A stretch of 24,994 nt of DNA from Streptococcus parasanguinis. GTDB taxonomy: Bacteria; Bacillota; Bacilli; Lactobacillales; Streptococcaceae. Positions 1 to 7,321 of this stretch are shown here, piece after piece (position 1 is the first letter of the stretch; every line of letters starts with the position of its first letter). Where the stretch lies: the NCBI GenBank assembly GCA_018377375.1, contig JAGZZN010000028.1, positions 1 through 24,994 on the forward strand, in the 5' to 3' direction. Under the pieces are notes generated by a model. It did no database searches and was not told the origin of the DNA. It saw only the letters and a program-made list of their open reading frames with translations. Made by a program: the position numbers and the translations under genes.

Positions 1-55
1 TCTTCAGAGAGTTTCCTATTTTGGCTTTGTGTTTTACGGGCTTGGTATCTTAATG

Positions 56-1006
56 ATGGAAACATGGCAAGAGTTAAAAGTTACAGTGAAGCGTGAGGGT
101 GAGGAGCTAGTCTCCAATCTCTTGATCGAGTTAGGTGCCCAAGGGGTCGCAATCGAAGACAGCATGGACTATGTGGGAAATGTCGACCGCTTTGGTGAGA
201 TTTTTCCTGATGTCGAGCAGCAAGAAGAAATCGTGGTGACGGCCTACTACCCGGAAACGGTTGATGTAGCAGCGGTTGAAGCGGACTTGCAGGCTCGCTT
301 AGCAGAATTGACGGATTTTATGGATCTAGGAGAGGTCAAGATGGGGACGACTGCCTTGGCTGAGGAAGACTGGGCCGACAACTGGAAGAAATACTATGAA
401 CCAGCTCGTATCACTCATGACTTGACCATCGTGCCGTCATGGACAGACTATGAGGCAACGGCGGGAGAAAAGATTATCAAGCTGGATCCTGGTATGGCCT
501 TTGGAACAGGAACCCACCCGACAACCAAGATGAGCCTCTTTGCCTTGGAGCAGGTTCTTCGCGGTGGCGAAACAGTGCTAGATGTGGGGACTGGTTCAGG
601 TGTCCTTTCTATCGCCAGCTCACTTCTAGGTGCCAAGGAAATCTTCGCCTATGACCTGGATGATGTGGCGGTTCGTGTCGCTCAGGAAAATATTGAGCTC
701 AATTCTGGCATGGAAAACATCCATGTAGCCCCAGGTGATTTGCTGAAAGGCGTGGAGATTGAGGCAGATGTCATCGTGGCCAACATTCTAGCGGATATCC
801 TTATCCATCTGACAGATGATGCTTATCGTTTGGTCAAGGACGAAGGTTACCTGATCATGAGTGGCATTATCAAGGACAAGTGGGACATGGTGCGTGAGTC
901 GGCTGAGTCGGCTGGATTTTTCCTTGAAACCCACATGATCCAAGGGGAATGGAATGCCTGCGTCTTCAAGAAGACCAAGGATGTCTCCGGTGTGATTGGA
1001 GGCTAG
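56..1006 (+). CDS. prmA: Ribosomal protein L11 methyltransferase PrmA
   Basis: Predicted 316-aa SAM-dependent enzyme that methylates ribosomal protein L11 in the cytoplasm. Seen: the PrmA signature AFGTGTHPTT from about residue 148, the SAM-binding motif VLDVGTGSG at 174-182, and the NILA motif from about 243, all in the C-terminal Rossmann domain. The N-terminal ~120 residues match the usual L11-recognition half. The length is normal for streptococcal PrmA. I start at the ATG at 56, giving METWQELKV, which is the family N-terminus; an ATG directly before it (53) and an upstream extension in the same frame are less likely. No strong ribosome-binding site is visible, and a TAA in another frame (51-53) overlaps the ATG at 53, so the gene may be translationally coupled to something upstream of the window. 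rsmE follows after 1 nt, a pairing common in Firmicutes. Confidence 0.96.
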   Translation: METWQELKVTVKREGEELVSNLLIELGAQGVAIEDSMDYVGNVDRFGEIFPDVEQQEEIVVTAYYPETVDVAAVEADLQARLAELTDFMDLGEVKMGTTALAEEDWADNWKKYYEPARITHDLTIVPSWTDYEATAGEKIIKLDPGMAFGTGTHPTTKMSLFALEQVLRGGETVLDVGTGSGVLSIASSLLGAKEIFAYDLDDVAVRVAQENIELNSGMENIHVAPGDLLKGVEIEADVIVANILADILIHLTDDAYRLVKDEGYLIMSGIIKDKWDMVRESAESAGFFLETHMIQGEWNACVFKKTKDVSGVIGG

Positions 1007-1007
1007 C

Positions 1008-1751
1008 ATGCAGCAGTATTTTGTAAAAGGCTTGGCTAGCTCACCTGTCACCATAGAGGACAAGGAAACCAGCAAGCACATGTTTCAGGTCATGCGCTTA
1101 AAAGAAGAGGACGAAGTTACTCTAGTCTTTGATGATGGGATCAAGCGCTTGGCGCGCGTGGTCAATGTGGAGGCGCGTCAGTTGGAGCTAATCGAGGAAT
1201 TAGCTGACAATGTGGAACTGCCAGTCCAAGTGACCATCGCATCAGGCTTTCCCAAGGGAGACAAGCTGGAGTTCATCACTCAAAAAGTGACGGAACTCGG
1301 TGCCAGCCAAATCTGGGCCTTTCCTGCAGACTGGTCTGTTGCCAAGTGGGATGGCAAGAAGTTGGGCAAAAAAGTTGAGAAACTAGAAAAAATCGCCCTT
1401 GGAGCAGCCGAGCAAAGTAAGCGGAATCTCGTCCCAAGCATTACCCTTTTTGAGAAAAAGGCAGACTTTCTGGCTCAATTCGGCCAGTTTGATCGGATTG
1501 TGGTGGCCTATGAAGAGTCTGCCAAAGAAGGAGAGGCGGCCGCTCTGATTCAGTCGCTGACCGGATTGGAAGCTGGAAGCAAATTGCTCTTTATCTTTGG
1601 GCCAGAGGGAGGCCTCTCCCCTGCAGAAATCGAAAGTTTTACAGCTAAAGGAGCCCTTCTTGCAGGACTTGGTCCTCGGATTCTTCGAGCAGAAACAGCT
1701 CCACTCTACGCTCTTAGCGCAGTGAGTGTTGTCACAGAATTAATGAACTAA
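1008..1751 (+). CDS. rsmE: 16S rRNA (uracil1498-N3)-methyltransferase RsmE
   Basis: Predicted 247-aa SPOUT-class enzyme that methylates U1498 of 16S rRNA. Seen: an N-terminal PUA-like part (residues about 1-70), then the trefoil-knot SAM site with GPEGG at 198-202 and the loop LGPRILR at 221-227 followed by ETAPLYALS, both hallmarks of RsmE. The start is the ATG at 1008 because GGAGG (998-1002) lies 5 nt upstream; that site is inside the end of prmA, so the two genes are surely co-transcribed. A TTG start at 996 is in frame but would bury the ribosome-binding site. The stop codon is part of the following terminator stem. Confidence 0.96.
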   Translation: MQQYFVKGLASSPVTIEDKETSKHMFQVMRLKEEDEVTLVFDDGIKRLARVVNVEARQLELIEELADNVELPVQVTIASGFPKGDKLEFITQKVTELGASQIWAFPADWSVAKWDGKKLGKKVEKLEKIALGAAEQSKRNLVPSITLFEKKADFLAQFGQFDRIVVAYEESAKEGEAAALIQSLTGLEAGSKLLFIFGPEGGLSPAEIESFTAKGALLAGLGPRILRAETAPLYALSAVSVVTELMN

Positions 1752-1782
1752 CGAAGTGAAGAAATCGCTTCGTTATTTTTTT
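1749..1782 (+). terminator. Intrinsic terminator of prmA-rsmE
   Basis: TAACGAAG (1749-1756) pairs with CTTCGTTA (1768-1775) and is followed by seven T residues. The first stem bases are the rsmE stop codon, so the hairpin forms right at the end of translation. Confidence 0.88.
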
Positions 1783-1877
1783 ACAAGAATGATGAAAGCA
1801 AGGTGGATCCCAGACTGATCTTCGAGAAGTATCCGTATATTAAAGTAGCTTCATTGGTTCCCATCTGCTGCTAAAAG

Positions 1878-1886
1878 TGTTAAAAT
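1878..1886 (+). promoter_or_regulatory. Extended -10 promoter of rel
   Basis: TGTTAAAAT (TG at 1878-1879, TAAAAT at 1881-1886) is a good extended -10 box, 26 nt before the rel start. No convincing -35 sits at the right distance. A GGAGA ribosome-binding site is at 1902-1906. Confidence 0.55.
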
Positions 1887-1912
1887 AGTATCCAAGAAAC
1901 TGGAGAAAATAC

Positions 1913-4132
1913 ATGCCGAAAGAAGAGAATTTAACAGGGGACCAAGTCGTTGCCCTTACAAAAAAATATTTATCACCTGAAGATGTTGCTTTTGTGCAAA
2001 AGGCTTTGGTCTATGCGGTTGATTGCCATAATGGGCAATTCCGTCAGTCTGGCGAGCCTTATATCATCCACCCAATTCAAGTGGCAGGAATCCTTGCCAA
2101 GCTGAAACTGGATGCTGTGACGGTCGCCTGTGGCTTTTTGCATGATGTCGTGGAAGATACGGATGCGACTTTAGATGATTTAGAGCGCGAATTTGGTCAT
2201 GATGTGCGCGTGATTGTCGATGGGGTGACTAAGCTCGGGAAGGTCAAGTACAAGTCCCATGAAGAGCAGTTGGCGGAAAACCATCGCAAGATGCTCATGG
2301 CCATGTCTCAAGATATTCGTGTCATTTTGGTCAAATTGGCAGACCGCTTGCATAATATGCGTACCCTCAAGCATTTGCGCAAGGATAAGCAAGAGCGCAT
2401 TTCGCGTGAGACCATGGAGATCTATGCGCCACTCGCCCACCGTCTCGGGATTTCCAGCGTCAAATGGGAACTGGAGGATTTGTCTTTCCGTTATTTGAAT
2501 GAGACAGAATTCTACAAGATTTCTCATATGATGAAGGAAAAACGTCGCGAGCGAGAAGAGTTGGTCGAAGAGGTTGTCCACAAGATCGAGACCTATGCTG
2601 GGGAACGCCATCTGCATGGGAAAATTTATGGTCGACCAAAGCATATCTATTCGATCTATCGCAAAATGCAGGATAAGAAGAAACGCTTCGATGAAATCTA
2701 TGACTTGATTGCCATCCGCTGCATCCTGGACACTCCAAGTGATGTTTATGCCATGCTGGGCTATATCCATGAGCTCTGGAAGCCAATGCCGGGGCGTTTT
2801 AAGGACTATATAGCCAACCGGAAGGCCAATGGTTATCAGTCCATCCATACGACTGTATATGGCCCTAAAGGGCCGATTGAATTCCAGATCCGAACCAAGG
2901 AAATGCACGAGGTTGCCGAATACGGGGTTGCGGCTCACTGGGCCTATAAAAAAGGTATCAAGGGTCAGGTCAACAGCAAGGAATCGGCTATTGGGATGAA
3001 CTGGATCAAGGAGATGATGGAACTCCAAGACCAGTCAGGCGATGCCAAAGAATTTGTTGAAAATGTAAAAGAAGACATCCTGGCAGAAGAGATTTACGTC
3101 TTCACACCAGATGGAACCGTGCGCTCGCTTCCGAAAGATTCCGGACCGATCGATTTTGCCTATGAAATCCACACCAAGGTTGGGGAAAAAGCGATTGGTG
3201 CCAAGGTCAACGGCCGGATGGTGCCCCTCAATACCAAACTTCGGACGGGAGATCAGGTGGAGATTATCACCAATGCCAACTCCTTTGGTCCGAGCCGTGA
3301 CTGGCTGACCCTTGTTAAAACTAGCAAGGCGCGCAACAAGATTCGTCAGTTCTTTAAAAATCAAGACAAGGAATTATCTATTAACCGTGGTCGGGACCTC
3401 TTGATGGCCCAATTCCACGAGCATGACTTGGTAGCCAATAAGTTCATGGACAAAAAACACATGGACAAAGTGCTACAAAAATCAAGTTACAAGACAGAAG
3501 AAGCCTTGTTTGCGGCGATTGGTTTTGGAGAGATTGGGGCTATTACTATCTTTAACCGCTTGACGGAGGATGAACGCCGAGAAGAAGAGCGGGCTAAGGC
3601 ACGCGCAGAAGCAGAAGAGCTGGTCAAAGGTGGTGAGGTCAAGGTTGAAAATAAAAAAGACACCTTGAAGGTCCGTCACGAAGGTGGCGTGGTCATCCAA
3701 GGCGCTTCTGGGCTCTTGATCCGGATTGCTAAGTGTTGTAACCCAGTTCCAGGCGACGAAATCGTCGGCTATATCACCAAAGGACGCGGTGTTGCGATTC
3801 ACCGTCAGGACTGTATGAATCTCCGAGCTCAAGACAACTACGAGCAACGCTTGATTGATGTAGAATGGGAAGATAACAACACGACCAAAGACTATATCGC
3901 CCACATCGATATATACGGACTCAACCGTGCCGGACTTCTGAACGATGTACTCCAAGTCCTCTCCAATACAGCTAAGATGATCTCAACTGTCAATGCCCAA
4001 CCAACCAAAGACATGAAATTTGCCAATATCCACATTTCCTTTGGGATTCCGAACCTATCGATGTTGACAACGGTTGTGGATAAGATTAAGAGTGTGCCGG
4101 AGGTGTACTCTGTTAAGCGTACCAACGGCTAG
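1913..4132 (+). CDS. relA: Bifunctional (p)ppGpp synthetase/hydrolase Rel (RSH)
   Basis: Long RSH enzyme (739 aa) that makes and degrades the stringent-response alarmone (p)ppGpp. Seen in order: an N-terminal HD hydrolase domain with the metal-binding HD pair at 77-78 (HDVVED); a synthetase domain with RFKD at 295-298, the RxKD signature of bifunctional Gram-positive enzymes (E. coli RelA has ExDD), followed by NGYQSIHTTVYGP; a TGS domain from about 394 (IYVFTPDGTV); the Cys pair 608-609 of the conserved zinc-finger/RIS region; and a C-terminal ACT domain from about 663. Both catalytic centres look intact. GGAGA lies 6 nt before the ATG. It has its own promoter after the rsmE terminator; dtd follows after a 313-nt repeat-bearing spacer, the same rel-dtd order as in pneumococcus. 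Confidence 0.98.
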   Translation: MPKEENLTGDQVVALTKKYLSPEDVAFVQKALVYAVDCHNGQFRQSGEPYIIHPIQVAGILAKLKLDAVTVACGFLHDVVEDTDATLDDLEREFGHDVRVIVDGVTKLGKVKYKSHEEQLAENHRKMLMAMSQDIRVILVKLADRLHNMRTLKHLRKDKQERISRETMEIYAPLAHRLGISSVKWELEDLSFRYLNETEFYKISHMMKEKRREREELVEEVVHKIETYAGERHLHGKIYGRPKHIYSIYRKMQDKKKRFDEIYDLIAIRCILDTPSDVYAMLGYIHELWKPMPGRFKDYIANRKANGYQSIHTTVYGPKGPIEFQIRTKEMHEVAEYGVAAHWAYKKGIKGQVNSKESAIGMNWIKEMMELQDQSGDAKEFVENVKEDILAEEIYVFTPDGTVRSLPKDSGPIDFAYEIHTKVGEKAIGAKVNGRMVPLNTKLRTGDQVEIITNANSFGPSRDWLTLVKTSKARNKIRQFFKNQDKELSINRGRDLLMAQFHEHDLVANKFMDKKHMDKVLQKSSYKTEEALFAAIGFGEIGAITIFNRLTEDERREEERAKARAEAEELVKGGEVKVENKKDTLKVRHEGGVVIQGASGLLIRIAKCCNPVPGDEIVGYITKGRGVAIHRQDCMNLRAQDNYEQRLIDVEWEDNNTTKDYIAHIDIYGLNRAGLLNDVLQVLSNTAKMISTVNAQPTKDMKFANIHISFGIPNLSMLTTVVDKIKSVPEVYSVKRTNG

Positions 4133-4147
4133 TCGGCTACTCAGTTA

Positions 4148-4210
4148 TCTTTTATTGCTTCGTTAGCTCGCCTCGCCGTACTACAGTACTGTCTTCGTCT
4201 CGCTGCCTCG
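4148..4210. repeat. Intergenic 63-bp repeat, copy A
   Basis: In the 313-nt gap between rel and dtd. It is identical to copy B (4316-4378) except for 3 substitutions in 63 positions. It contains the short dyad GTACT-AC-AGTAC (4178-4189) and internally repetitive TCGTTAGCTCGCC / TCGTCTCGCTGCC-like blocks. It has no coding potential that I can see. It probably belongs to a dispersed streptococcal intergenic repeat family; that part is inference. Confidence 0.85.
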
Positions 4211-4250
4211 CACTAAAAGCAACTGAACAGCCTTTACTTTTCAGATAGTG

Positions 4251-4294
4251 TGCCTGCGTCTCACTGCCTTGTCTGATGTCGATTTTCTTTGAAG
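4251..4294. repeat. Partial degenerate copy C of the rel-dtd intergenic repeat
   Basis: This stretch aligns without gaps to the tail of copy B (4358-4401), sharing CTGCCTTGTCTGA and TTCTTTGAAG with several substitutions elsewhere. It looks like the 3' end of a repeat unit, suggesting two tandem insertions or a duplication of about 168 bp followed by decay. Confidence 0.65.
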
Positions 4295-4315
4295 AAGCTA
4301 GGATATGTTCAGAAC

Positions 4316-4401
4316 TCTTTTATTGCTTGGTTAGCTCGCCTTGCCGTACTACAGTACTGTCTTCGTCTCGCTGCCTTGTCTGAAGTTGATGTTCTTTGAA
4401 G
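4316..4401. repeat. Intergenic repeat, copy B with longer 3' tail
   Basis: Positions 4316-4378 repeat copy A at an offset of exactly 168 nt, with substitutions in CTTGG and two CCTTG blocks. Positions 4358-4401 repeat partial copy C. It ends 44 nt before the dtd start. Confidence 0.85.
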
Positions 4402-4445
4402 GTTAGTAGTGAATGCCAAATAGATTTATAAAATAGGATAATCAA

Positions 4446-4889
4446 ATGAAATTAGTGATTCAACGGGTTAAGAGTGCCTCAGTTTCCATTGATGGTCAAG
4501 TCTACAATGCGATCCAGCAAGGCTTGTTGCTCCTAGTGGGAGTGGGGCCTGAGGATGACCAGAAGGATTTGGATTATGCGGTCCGCAAGGTATCGCAGAT
4601 GCGTATTTTCTCAGATGAGGAAGATAAGATGAATCTTTCGGTCAAAGATATCCAAGGGGAAATCTTATCGATCTCTCAATTTACCCTCTTTGCGGATACC
4701 AAAAAAGGCAACCGTCCTGCTTTTACAGGTGCTGCCAAGCCAGACATGGCCAGTCAGTTATATGATGCCTTTAATGATCAATTAGAAAAAGAAGTCCCTG
4801 TCAAACGAGGGATCTTTGGGGCCGATATGGCGATTGAATTGATCAATGATGGTCCAGTGACGATTTTGTTAGATACAAAAAATCCATAA
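4446..4889 (+). CDS. dtd: D-aminoacyl-tRNA deacylase Dtd
   Basis: Predicted 147-aa proofreading enzyme that removes D-amino acids (and glycine from mischarged tRNA-Ala) from tRNA. Seen: the family start MKLVIQRVKSASV, the catalytic-pocket motif SQFTLF from residue 77, NRPAF after it, and the Gly-Pro pair of the chiral-selection motif at 136-137 (DGPVTILLDT). Length is standard. A modest AGGA site lies 7 nt upstream of the ATG. The gene faces the Mn repressor tail to tail, and both share one terminator. The spacer towards rel contains repeats but no clear promoter of its own. Confidence 0.97.
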   Translation: MKLVIQRVKSASVSIDGQVYNAIQQGLLLLVGVGPEDDQKDLDYAVRKVSQMRIFSDEEDKMNLSVKDIQGEILSISQFTLFADTKKGNRPAFTGAAKPDMASQLYDAFNDQLEKEVPVKRGIFGADMAIELINDGPVTILLDTKNP

Positions 4890-4894
4890 GTAAG

Positions 4895-4926
4895 AAAACA
4901 TGCAGTCGGATTAGACTGCATGTTTT
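4895..4926. terminator. Bidirectional terminator between dtd and fimR
   Basis: AAAACATGCAGTC (4895-4907), a 6-nt loop, and GACTGCATGTTTT (4914-4926) form a perfect 13-bp stem with A/T tracts on both sides. The stop codon and last codons of fimR lie inside the hairpin, so it terminates dtd forward and fimR in reverse. Confidence 0.9.
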
Positions 4927-5564
4927 TCGATATAGAGTTGTTGGGCGATCACTTGGTTGATAGAAATTTCTTGTCCTTGGATGACTAAGTGATAGAGGCC
5001 TGTGTAGTCATCATACCGTTGAAACGCGATAGTATCCCCAATCTGGAGATGGATCTGGTCTAAGAATTTTAGCAATTCATAGGTGTCATGGACCCTTTGC
5101 AGAATATACAGACCAGGTTGGGTCGCTTCGCTGAGACGGTCTTGGTAGGCTTCGACAAGCCTTTCGCCTTTCTTTGGAATTGTCCCACCGTGAGGGCAGG
5201 TCTTAGGATTTCCAAGCATGTGATCCAGCTGGTCAATGAAATGTTCAGAAACGGTATGCTCGAGAACTTCTGCCTCTTCATGGACTTCTTCAGTTGTATA
5301 GTCAAGATTTTCCAGAAGAAATACTTCGATCAAACGGTGCTTGCGGTAGAGATCAGAGACCAACTGCGATCCTAGATCCGTTAGTAGATACCCATGGGTC
5401 TTATCTTTTACCAAGAGTCCTTCAGAGACCATACGCTTAATCATCTCTGTCACAGCGGGTGGAGAGACCTGCATGCGACTCGCGATTTCCTTGTTGCTGA
5501 TTTTTTCTACTTCTGTGCCAATTTCATAAATGCACTTGAGGTAATCTTCTTTGTTTGGTGTCAT
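4911..5564 (-). CDS. fimR: Manganese-responsive DtxR/MntR-family repressor (ScaR/FimR/SloR type)
   Basis: Predicted 217-aa metalloregulator expected to repress the fimCBA Mn transporter when Mn(II) is plentiful. Seen: an N-terminal winged helix-turn-helix with SPPAVTEMIKRM at about 34-45; a dimerisation/metal-binding region with H76, E80, E99, E102, H103, C123, H125 and D160, positions that fit the ligands I recall for S. gordonii ScaR (E80, C123, H125, D160 primary site); and a C-terminal SH3/FeoA-like domain from about 150. The cysteine among the ligands is typical of ScaR/SloR rather than Bacillus MntR. A GAGGA ribosome-binding site precedes the ATG. The likely target operator is in this window at 9862-9906. 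It is monocistronic and ends in a shared terminator. Confidence 0.94.
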   Translation of the reverse strand: MTPNKEDYLKCIYEIGTEVEKISNKEIASRMQVSPPAVTEMIKRMVSEGLLVKDKTHGYLLTDLGSQLVSDLYRKHRLIEVFLLENLDYTTEEVHEEAEVLEHTVSEHFIDQLDHMLGNPKTCPHGGTIPKKGERLVEAYQDRLSEATQPGLYILQRVHDTYELLKFLDQIHLQIGDTIAFQRYDDYTGLYHLVIQGQEISINQVIAQQLYIEKHAV

Positions 5565-5591
5565 GCTTTCCTCTTTTCTTCGCTCACTTCT

Positions 5592-5597
5592 AGTATA
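5592..5597 (-). promoter_or_regulatory. Probable -10 box of fimR
   Basis: On the minus strand TATACT lies 28 nt upstream of the start codon. The -35 region is T-rich without a clear match. No ScaR-type operator is visible here, so I see no sign of autoregulation. Confidence 0.4.
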
Positions 5598-5636
5598 TCA
5601 AAAAAATCTTCAAAAACGCTAGTGGAGTAATGAGAA

Positions 5637-5665
5637 TTGTCTCAAGCTCCAAAAGATGGTAGTAT
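5637..5665 (+). promoter_or_regulatory. Promoter of the DUF3114-like gene
   Basis: TTGTCT (5637-5642), a 17-nt spacer and TAGTAT (5660-5665), with TG one base before it (extended -10, TGGTAGTAT). The -35 overlaps a small perfect dyad, TGAGA-ATTG-TCTCA (5631-5644). AAAGGA at 5676-5681 is the ribosome-binding site. Confidence 0.6.
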
Positions 5666-5688
5666 AGAAGCATAGAAAGGACGGCACT

Positions 5689-6714
5689 ATGAACAGACGG
5701 GAATTAGTGAGATTAGGCTGGAGAGAGAGTAGTTTAGCCTATCTAGAGAAGCACTTGCAGGGATTGAAAGATCCACAAGCCTACCAAGAACAATACCAGT
5801 CTGTCTTTTTCTTTGCCAGTCCTCTGTTTCAAAATATGTGGTTTCAAGAGATCAAAGATCTAACGGAAACGGCTGCCCAAGACTTGCTGAGGGGAGTCAT
5901 GAAAATTCTTCTTATGCCAAGTGACCTTTCCGGAACTTGTGAAGAAACAGCCTTTCTTCTGAGTAGGATGGCTCCAGATTGTCCGCCAGGTTCCGACTTT
6001 TGGAAGGCTTTTTCACACGTCGTGCAGGTGGCCTTTGAAAAGGATCCCTTAGCAGATCAGTCGGGAGATCAGCTCTTGAAACGCCAGGTTCACCAGTTAC
6101 GCTACCTACTTTCAAGTTACCAAGCCCAATGGGTTCGGACGCATAAGGCCAGAGCTGGACAGACTGACGAGGAGGCCTTACAAGCTTACATACAAAAGGC
6201 TAGAGAGGTCACGGTGGATGCTTATGCGGCTGCCCGCCTTCACAATAAGGTCTCCCTAGGGCCAGATGGTCACCTTCATTATCCATCAGGGGCCTCCCAA
6301 CAAGTCAATTTCAAGGTCTTGTTAAATTTCCATACGGAGTATATTCTCGATCAAGCCGGGCGTTTTCTCAATGAAGTCGATCCAGTAGAAGTTTCTGAAA
6401 ATGGCATTGTCAATGGGGCTAGTTTTAACTACGGGCTGGCTAGGGGACGGACCCATAAGGACTTAGATATTGACCCCGTCAAAGCTTGGGACCCAGCCTT
6501 TCGGAAGCAGGTCCTTTATCGTCAAGGTGTTCGCTATTTAGCCCCTAAAAATGATCGCAGTGTCGAAGGCTACTGGAGTCGAAAAGGAGTCTTTGCACAA
6601 GGAGGCAAGAGCTACAAGCAACAAGTGGCACAGCGCGTGCGGAGTTTCCTCAGAGGCATCCCTCGCTTACGCTGGCGTGTCCTCCTACAGAATGGACTCC
6701 ATCGGATTTTATAG
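5689..6714 (+). CDS. Streptococcal protein of unknown function, probably DUF3114 family
   Basis: Predicted 341-aa soluble protein with no signal peptide and no membrane segment. I do not recognise a catalytic motif. The C-terminal half (about 205-320) has the pattern I associate with DUF3114, a family known to me only from streptococci: VNFKVLLNFHTEYILD, then NGASFNYGLARGRTHKDLDI, then DPAFRKQV. The N-terminal half is helical and Trp/Gln-rich with a basic start (MNRRELVRLGW). The last ~30 residues are strongly basic (RVRSFLRGIPRLRWRVLLQ), which could suggest nucleic-acid or membrane contact; that is inference only. It has its own promoter, is divergent from fimR (124-nt gap), and converges with tpx over a shared terminator. 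The family assignment is from memory and less certain than the gene itself. Confidence 0.85.
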   Translation: MNRRELVRLGWRESSLAYLEKHLQGLKDPQAYQEQYQSVFFFASPLFQNMWFQEIKDLTETAAQDLLRGVMKILLMPSDLSGTCEETAFLLSRMAPDCPPGSDFWKAFSHVVQVAFEKDPLADQSGDQLLKRQVHQLRYLLSSYQAQWVRTHKARAGQTDEEALQAYIQKAREVTVDAYAAARLHNKVSLGPDGHLHYPSGASQQVNFKVLLNFHTEYILDQAGRFLNEVDPVEVSENGIVNGASFNYGLARGRTHKDLDIDPVKAWDPAFRKQVLYRQGVRYLAPKNDRSVEGYWSRKGVFAQGGKSYKQQVAQRVRSFLRGIPRLRWRVLLQNGLHRIL

Positions 6715-6720
6715 CAATGG

Positions 6721-6745
6721 AAAAGAGGTCGCAGACCTCTTTTTT
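6721..6745. terminator. Bidirectional terminator between the DUF3114-like gene and tpx
   Basis: AAAAGAGGTC (6721-6730), loop GCA, GACCTCTTTT (6734-6743), then more T. The A tract on the 5' side gives a T tract in the reverse direction, so it serves both convergent genes. Confidence 0.92.
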
Positions 6746-6748
6746 CAT

Positions 6749-7243
6749 TTATCCAAGTGCTTTGACGGCTTCGATTGCAGCGTCGTAATTTGGTTCGCTG
6801 TTGATATTTTCTAGGTATTCAACGTAAGTAACCTTGTTATCCGCATCTAAGACCAAGACAGCACGCGCAAGTAGGTGCCATTCATTAATCAAGAGGCCGT
6901 ATGCTTTCCCGAAGGAATGGTCGTAGTAGTCTGAGAGCATGATGGCATTGTCGAGCCCTTCAGCAGCGCACCATTTACCTTGAGCAAAAGGAAGGTCGAC
7001 AGAGACCGTCAAGACGACAATGTCTTCCATATCCGATAAGGTTTGGTTGAAGTGACGTGTTTGCATCGAACAGATACCTGTGTCGATGGATGGGATAATG
7101 CTGAGGACTTTTTTCTTGCCAGCAAAATCAGCTAAAGATTTCTTCTCAAGAGCTGGAGTGATCAATGAAAAATCATGGGCCATTTCCCCTACTTGAAGTT
7201 GAGATCCGGTAAAGGTCACAGGGTTTCCTAAAAATGTTGCCAT
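6749..7243 (-). CDS. tpx: Thiol peroxidase Tpx (atypical 2-Cys peroxiredoxin)
   Basis: Predicted 164-aa cytoplasmic peroxiredoxin reducing hydrogen peroxide and organic peroxides with thioredoxin as donor. Seen: the family start (MATFLGNPVTFTG), the peroxidatic cysteine C58 in PSIDTGICSMQTRHFN, the partner cysteine C92 in GKWCAAEG, and the conserved Arg in LLARAVLVLD (R127). Both cysteines are present, so it should be redox-active. AGGAG lies 7 nt before the ATG. It is downstream of fimA on the same strand with a 78-nt structured gap that has a possible weak -10, so it may be read both from the fim operon and on its own. The fim-tpx pairing fits Mn supply and peroxide defence in streptococci that make hydrogen peroxide. 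Confidence 0.97.
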   Translation of the reverse strand: MATFLGNPVTFTGSQLQVGEMAHDFSLITPALEKKSLADFAGKKKVLSIIPSIDTGICSMQTRHFNQTLSDMEDIVVLTVSVDLPFAQGKWCAAEGLDNAIMLSDYYDHSFGKAYGLLINEWHLLARAVLVLDADNKVTYVEYLENINSEPNYDAAIEAVKALG

Positions 7244-7266
7244 AAAAAGACTCCTTTTTTGTTTTT

Positions 7267-7272
7267 ATTGTA
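7267..7272 (-). promoter_or_regulatory. Possible -10 box of tpx
   Basis: On the minus strand TACAAT lies in the 78-nt fimA-tpx gap, 23 nt before the tpx start. I find no good -35, so the call is weak. Just upstream are small hairpins (GTGG-CCCCT-CCAC; CAGATTT/AAATC) that may attenuate readthrough from fimA. Confidence 0.3.
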
Positions 7273-7321
7273 CCGCAATACCGGTGGAGGGGCCACTGAT
7301 TTGTTTAGAAATCTGAATGGT

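Noticed and set aside
3..53. Possible C-terminal tail of an upstream gene ending in TAA at 51-53
   Set aside because: Only 17 codons are visible and nothing identifies them; the TAATG overlap with prmA is suggestive but not enough for a CDS call.
2180..3028. 282-codon open frame antisense to rel
   Set aside because: It runs opposite a well-conserved enzyme domain, has no ribosome-binding site, and its residues look like reverse-strand translation of codon-biased sequence.
4148..4401. CRISPR array in the rel-dtd gap
   Set aside because: Only two full copies, unequal flanks and no regular short spacers; no cas genes nearby.
5565..5640. ScaR-type operator controlling fimR itself
   Set aside because: No AATTAACTTGACTTAATT-like sequence is present upstream of fimR.
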